DNA from: Methanobacteriota archaeon
GTDB taxonomy: Archaea; Thermoplasmatota; Poseidoniia; Poseidoniales; Thalassarchaeaceae
Length of the DNA stretch: 35,671 nucleotides
Reading direction: 5' to 3'
Assembly: GCA_002726275.1 (NCBI GenBank)
Contig: PBSO01000031.1
Coordinates: 1 to 35,671 of the forward strand
Shown: in pieces, positions 35,600 to 35,671 of the stretch
How positions within the stretch are numbered: position 1 is the first letter of the stretch
Layout of the letters: every line of letters starts with the position of its first letter
Position numbers and translations under genes: made by a program
The notes under the pieces: model-generated
Database searches by the model: none
What the model saw: only the letters and a program-made list of their open reading frames with translations
What the model was told of the DNA's origin: nothing

Positions 35600-35671
35600 G
35601 CGACCGTAGCAGGATGAGACAGTTCTTCGAGATAGTTGCTTACCTCGAGGCCTAGTTCCTTGTTGTCTCGC
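35596..35671 (-). CDS. C-terminus of a gene running in from the right edge
   Basis: One minus frame is open from the right edge to TAA 35598-35596 and reads as a plausible C-terminus, RDNKELGLEVSNYLEELSHP plus four residues. The 4-base overlap with the HTH gene (TTAG gives TAA on one strand and TAG on the other) follows the pattern of the other convergent pairs. The family cannot be told from about 24 residues. Confidence 0.45.
   Translation of the reverse strand, partial: RDNKELGLEVSNYLEELSHPATVA

Overview
The window looks like a dense, mid-GC archaeal chromosome segment, most plausibly from a planktonic Thermoplasmatota lineage (Marine Group II / Poseidoniia type). The archaeal signs are the wyosine tRNA enzymes TYW1 and TYW2, TATA-like boxes about 26 nt upstream of many first-gene start codons (leaderless style), an archaeal-order dehydrogenase-hydratase fusion, and many small winged-helix regulators. 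Mixed in are genes of bacterial type: uvrC, oligoribonuclease, an AlkB-like di-iron oxygenase, MsrA and a RimB-like protease. The taxonomic call is inference from gene content. No rRNA, tRNA, CRISPR array or IS element was seen, and no gene-free stretch exceeds about 130 bases.

Layout, left to right. Bases 1-1474 (-) hold a partial winged-helix plus P-loop ATPase regulator that is absent from the ORF track. uvrC (+) follows, then a 984-residue membrane-anchored surface protein (-). TYW2 and a JAMM metalloprotease (+) face oligoribonuclease (-), and an MFS exporter (+) faces two membrane proteins (-). Next is the co-directional minus chain IMP dehydrogenase, msrA, AlkB-like oxygenase, joined by overlaps or a 4-base gap. 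Then a plus run holds a RimB-like protease, a membrane protein and two YbjQ/DUF74 proteins, facing a lipoprotein M28 peptidase (-). TYW1 (+) faces an ATPase-permease-ATPase ABC operon (-). Two glycosyltransferases diverge from one shared TATA-like site. A three-gene surface-protein operon (-; PKD/Reeler-like proteins with N-terminal Cys-Cys-His motifs plus a polytopic membrane protein) diverges from a beta-oxidation fusion enzyme (+) and a zinc-ribbon membrane protein. The right end holds a probable 56-residue ORF (-), three helix-turn-helix regulators (+) and the last codons of a further minus gene.

How parts fit together. TYW1 and TYW2 are consecutive steps of tRNA-Phe wyosine synthesis encoded 11 kb apart. 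The dehydrogenase-hydratase fusion and the AlkB-like enzyme both suggest lipid or hydrocarbon use. The ABC operon, glycosyltransferases, surface proteins and peptidase all suggest heavy investment in the cell envelope. Two architectural regularities stand out. All eight convergent gene pairs overlap at their 3' ends by 4-23 bases. Operon-first genes tend to have a TATA-like box at leaderless spacing, while several internal genes have Shine-Dalgarno sequences.
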